A DNA stretch of 7,987 nt, from NCBI GenBank assembly GCA_034437515.1, contig DAOTTX010000436.1, forward strand, positions 1-7,987. Direction: 5' to 3'. The stretch comes from DAOTTX01 sp034437515. Lineage in GTDB: Bacteria; Chloroflexota; Anaerolineae; Aggregatilineales; Phototrophicaceae. The notes below the pieces were generated by a model, which saw only the letters and a list, made by a program, of their open reading frames with translations, had not been told where the DNA came from and did not search any database. A program made the position numbers and the translations under genes. Shown here piece by piece: positions 6,590 through 7,987 of the stretch. Within the stretch, counting starts at the first letter, position 1. Every line of letters begins with the position of its first letter.

Positions 6590-7987
6590 TCAGTTTCGCT
6601 TAAGGCGTCGTGCTCCCTCCACCGCCTTGCGCAATTCATCCTTGAGCGCTGGCAGGCGCGAGTAGGTGACGAACAGGCCCTGGTAGTAGCGCTCGAAATC
6701 CGCCTCGCGCCCCTGCAGGCGGCGGATGGCGCGGATGACCTGGCAGAGCGCGCCAGCTTCAGCGTAGGAGCTGCGGTCGCGCCCACCGATGGCCCGCTCT
6801 ACCAGGCGTTCGTACAGTTGTACCGCGCCGTCCAGCAGCGGATCGGCGGGGAGGGAGTGAGCCGTTTGCTCCAGCGCTTCGCCGTGCTCGCGGACGAGTT
6901 TGGCCGTATTGCGCAGTATCTGCGCCAATATTTCGTCGCCCGGCTCACCCCGCGCCGCCAGCCCCATATGCAGCAGTCCGGCGGCGACGGTATAGGTCAG
7001 GTCATCCTCCCGCCAGCTGGCCGGGATATCCGGCGTGGCGGCCCACTCCATCGCTTGCTGCCACTCGCCCTCCAACAGATGGGCGTAACCGAGCAGGTTG
7101 GCTTCCGTCATCACGACGACGGGATAGCCGCGGCGCCAGTCCGTCGCCAGGACGTGCGCTTCCGCCTCGGCCGTCAGTTGGGGATACAGCGCTTGCCACT
7201 GATCGGTGGCCTGCGCTGCCTGGCGCAGTTTGAGATAGACCGGCGCTTCCCACGGCCGCTGTTGGAACAACGCCAGCAACTCGTCGAGCGCTTCGGCGGG
7301 CCGGTCCAGGCGGAGCAGAGCCTGACCACGCGCATCCTGGAGCAATGGGCGGTACCGGCTATCGACCGGCAGCTTGCTCAGCCCGTCCTCGGCCCAGACC
7401 AGCGCCTGCTCCCAGTTCTCCTGCTCTCGGTAGCGGTCGACTATGTCCTCATACGGCCAGCCTTGCTGCGAGCCGACCTGGCGACAAAGAGATTCGTAAT
7501 CGGGCAGGGCGCGGTGACGGCGGTAGAACTCGCGTAACAGTTCGGCAGGATGGGACAACAGACCAATGTTTTGGGAAGCCAGTCGGCGGGCGCGGTCAAT
7601 GAGAGCCTTTTCCAGGGTTTTCATTAGTTCATCCCGGCCTTGCCAGGCATCTAGCAGAGCGTAACGGTTGGCTCCGTAGAATTGCAATTCATCGGAGACA
7701 TCGATAGCCCTCGTTGCCGGCTCCGGCTCACTTCGACCGATGGCGATGAAGAGATTCTCCTTCATCACATCCACGTCAGTGCGCAGCGCCTCGACCGGAT
7801 CGGGCCGGGTAAAGTGAAAACCGTCCTGGCCCAGATCAAAGATGTCAAAGAGGGCCAGGTAAGCGTCGGCGGCGGCCTGGAATTGACCGGCGCGGAAGAG
7901 GCTGGTCGCGGCGGCGAACAGGTCGTCCATCTCGTCGATCCAACTGTCGTCGCCAAAGCCGCGATACTCGCCATAGTCGGGGTCGTA
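6590..7987 (-). CDS. Helical-repeat protein, 5' end outside window (possibly C-terminal part of a SWIM zinc-finger family protein)
   Basis: The frame stays open to the right edge, so the gene is truncated there; the Met codon at 7930 is internal, because 19 further in-frame residues precede it, rich in Asp, Gly and Tyr. About 465 residues are visible, ending with TGA at 6592-6590. The visible protein is almost wholly alpha-helical, with TPR-like helix pairs (for example LFRAGQFQAAADAYLALF near the Met, and a later pair around ALLRLDRPAEALDELLALF). It has no signal peptide or membrane segment. The acidic, Tyr-rich stretch followed by 'MDDLFAAATSLFRAGQF' and 'RPDPVEALRTDVDVMKENL' resembles, from memory, the C-terminal region of bacterial SWIM zinc-finger proteins. 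The Cys/His metal-binding motif itself would lie upstream and cannot be seen. A plain TPR scaffold protein is the alternative. It is the first visible gene of the operon, 17 nt ahead of the next ribosome-served start. The coding frame is sure; the family is only moderately so. Confidence 0.75.
   Translation of the reverse strand, partial: YDPDYGEYRGFGDDSWIDEMDDLFAAATSLFRAGQFQAAADAYLALFDIFDLGQDGFHFTRPDPVEALRTDVDVMKENLFIAIGRSEPEPATRAIDVSDELQFYGANRYALLDAWQGRDELMKTLEKALIDRARRLASQNIGLLSHPAELLREFYRRHRALPDYESLCRQVGSQQGWPYEDIVDRYREQENWEQALVWAEDGLSKLPVDSRYRPLLQDARGQALLRLDRPAEALDELLALFQQRPWEAPVYLKLRQAAQATDQWQALYPQLTAEAEAHVLATDWRRGYPVVVMTEANLLGYAHLLEGEWQQAMEWAATPDIPASWREDDLTYTVAAGLLHMGLAARGEPGDEILAQILRNTAKLVREHGEALEQTAHSLPADPLLDGAVQLYERLVERAIGGRDRSSYAEAGALCQVIRAIRRLQGREADFERYYQGLFVTYSRLPALKDELRKAVEGARRLKRN

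Noticed and set aside
6818..7537. 239-codon open frame on the plus strand
   Set aside because: It is antisense to the helical-repeat gene in a G+C-rich region, where long opposite-strand frames arise by chance; its Gln/Arg-rich translation shows no domain.

Overview
The window shows one compact, leftward-transcribed gene row (all genes on the minus strand) covering nearly the full 8 kb. Base composition is mixed, about 60-68% G+C in some stretches and 35-40% in others. I see no rRNA, tRNA, transposon or CRISPR array. The gene content is a large tubulin-like protein, an AAA_35-type ATPase and a protein resembling the C-terminal part of a SWIM zinc-finger family protein. This mix reminds me of filamentous or developmentally complex bacteria such as Chloroflexota or Cyanobacteria. 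I lean to Chloroflexota, but no marker gene supports this, so it is a weak inference.

Layout in transcription order, right to left. (1) 7987-6590: 3' part of a helical-repeat protein whose start lies beyond the right edge. (2) 6572-6233: a small unknown gene that appears split into two overlapping frames; the well-placed ribosome-binding site serves the short upstream frame, while the 95-residue body lies in the +1 frame. (3) 6201-1111: a 1696-residue protein with an N-terminal tubulin/FtsZ-like GTPase domain (Tub_2 type), a roughly 1000-residue middle with no domain I recognise, and a C-terminal P-loop ATPase domain of the AAA/STAND type. (4) 1114-74: a 346-residue stand-alone ATPase of the AAA_35 type, whose ATG overlaps the stop of gene 3 (ATGA). 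(5) 73-1: a short stretch that may hold the start of a further gene, undecided.

Spacings of 17 nt, 31 nt and -4 nt indicate one operon. The promoter must lie to the right of the window and no terminator is visible. The core appears to be a cytoskeletal-type GTPase fused to a switch-like ATPase and made together with a second, related ATPase. I infer a nucleotide-controlled assembly or sensing system, possibly of the conflict or signalling kind, in which the tubulin-like domain could polymerise or act as a GTP switch and the two ATPase modules could interact. This functional reading is a hypothesis; the domain assignments rest on visible motifs.
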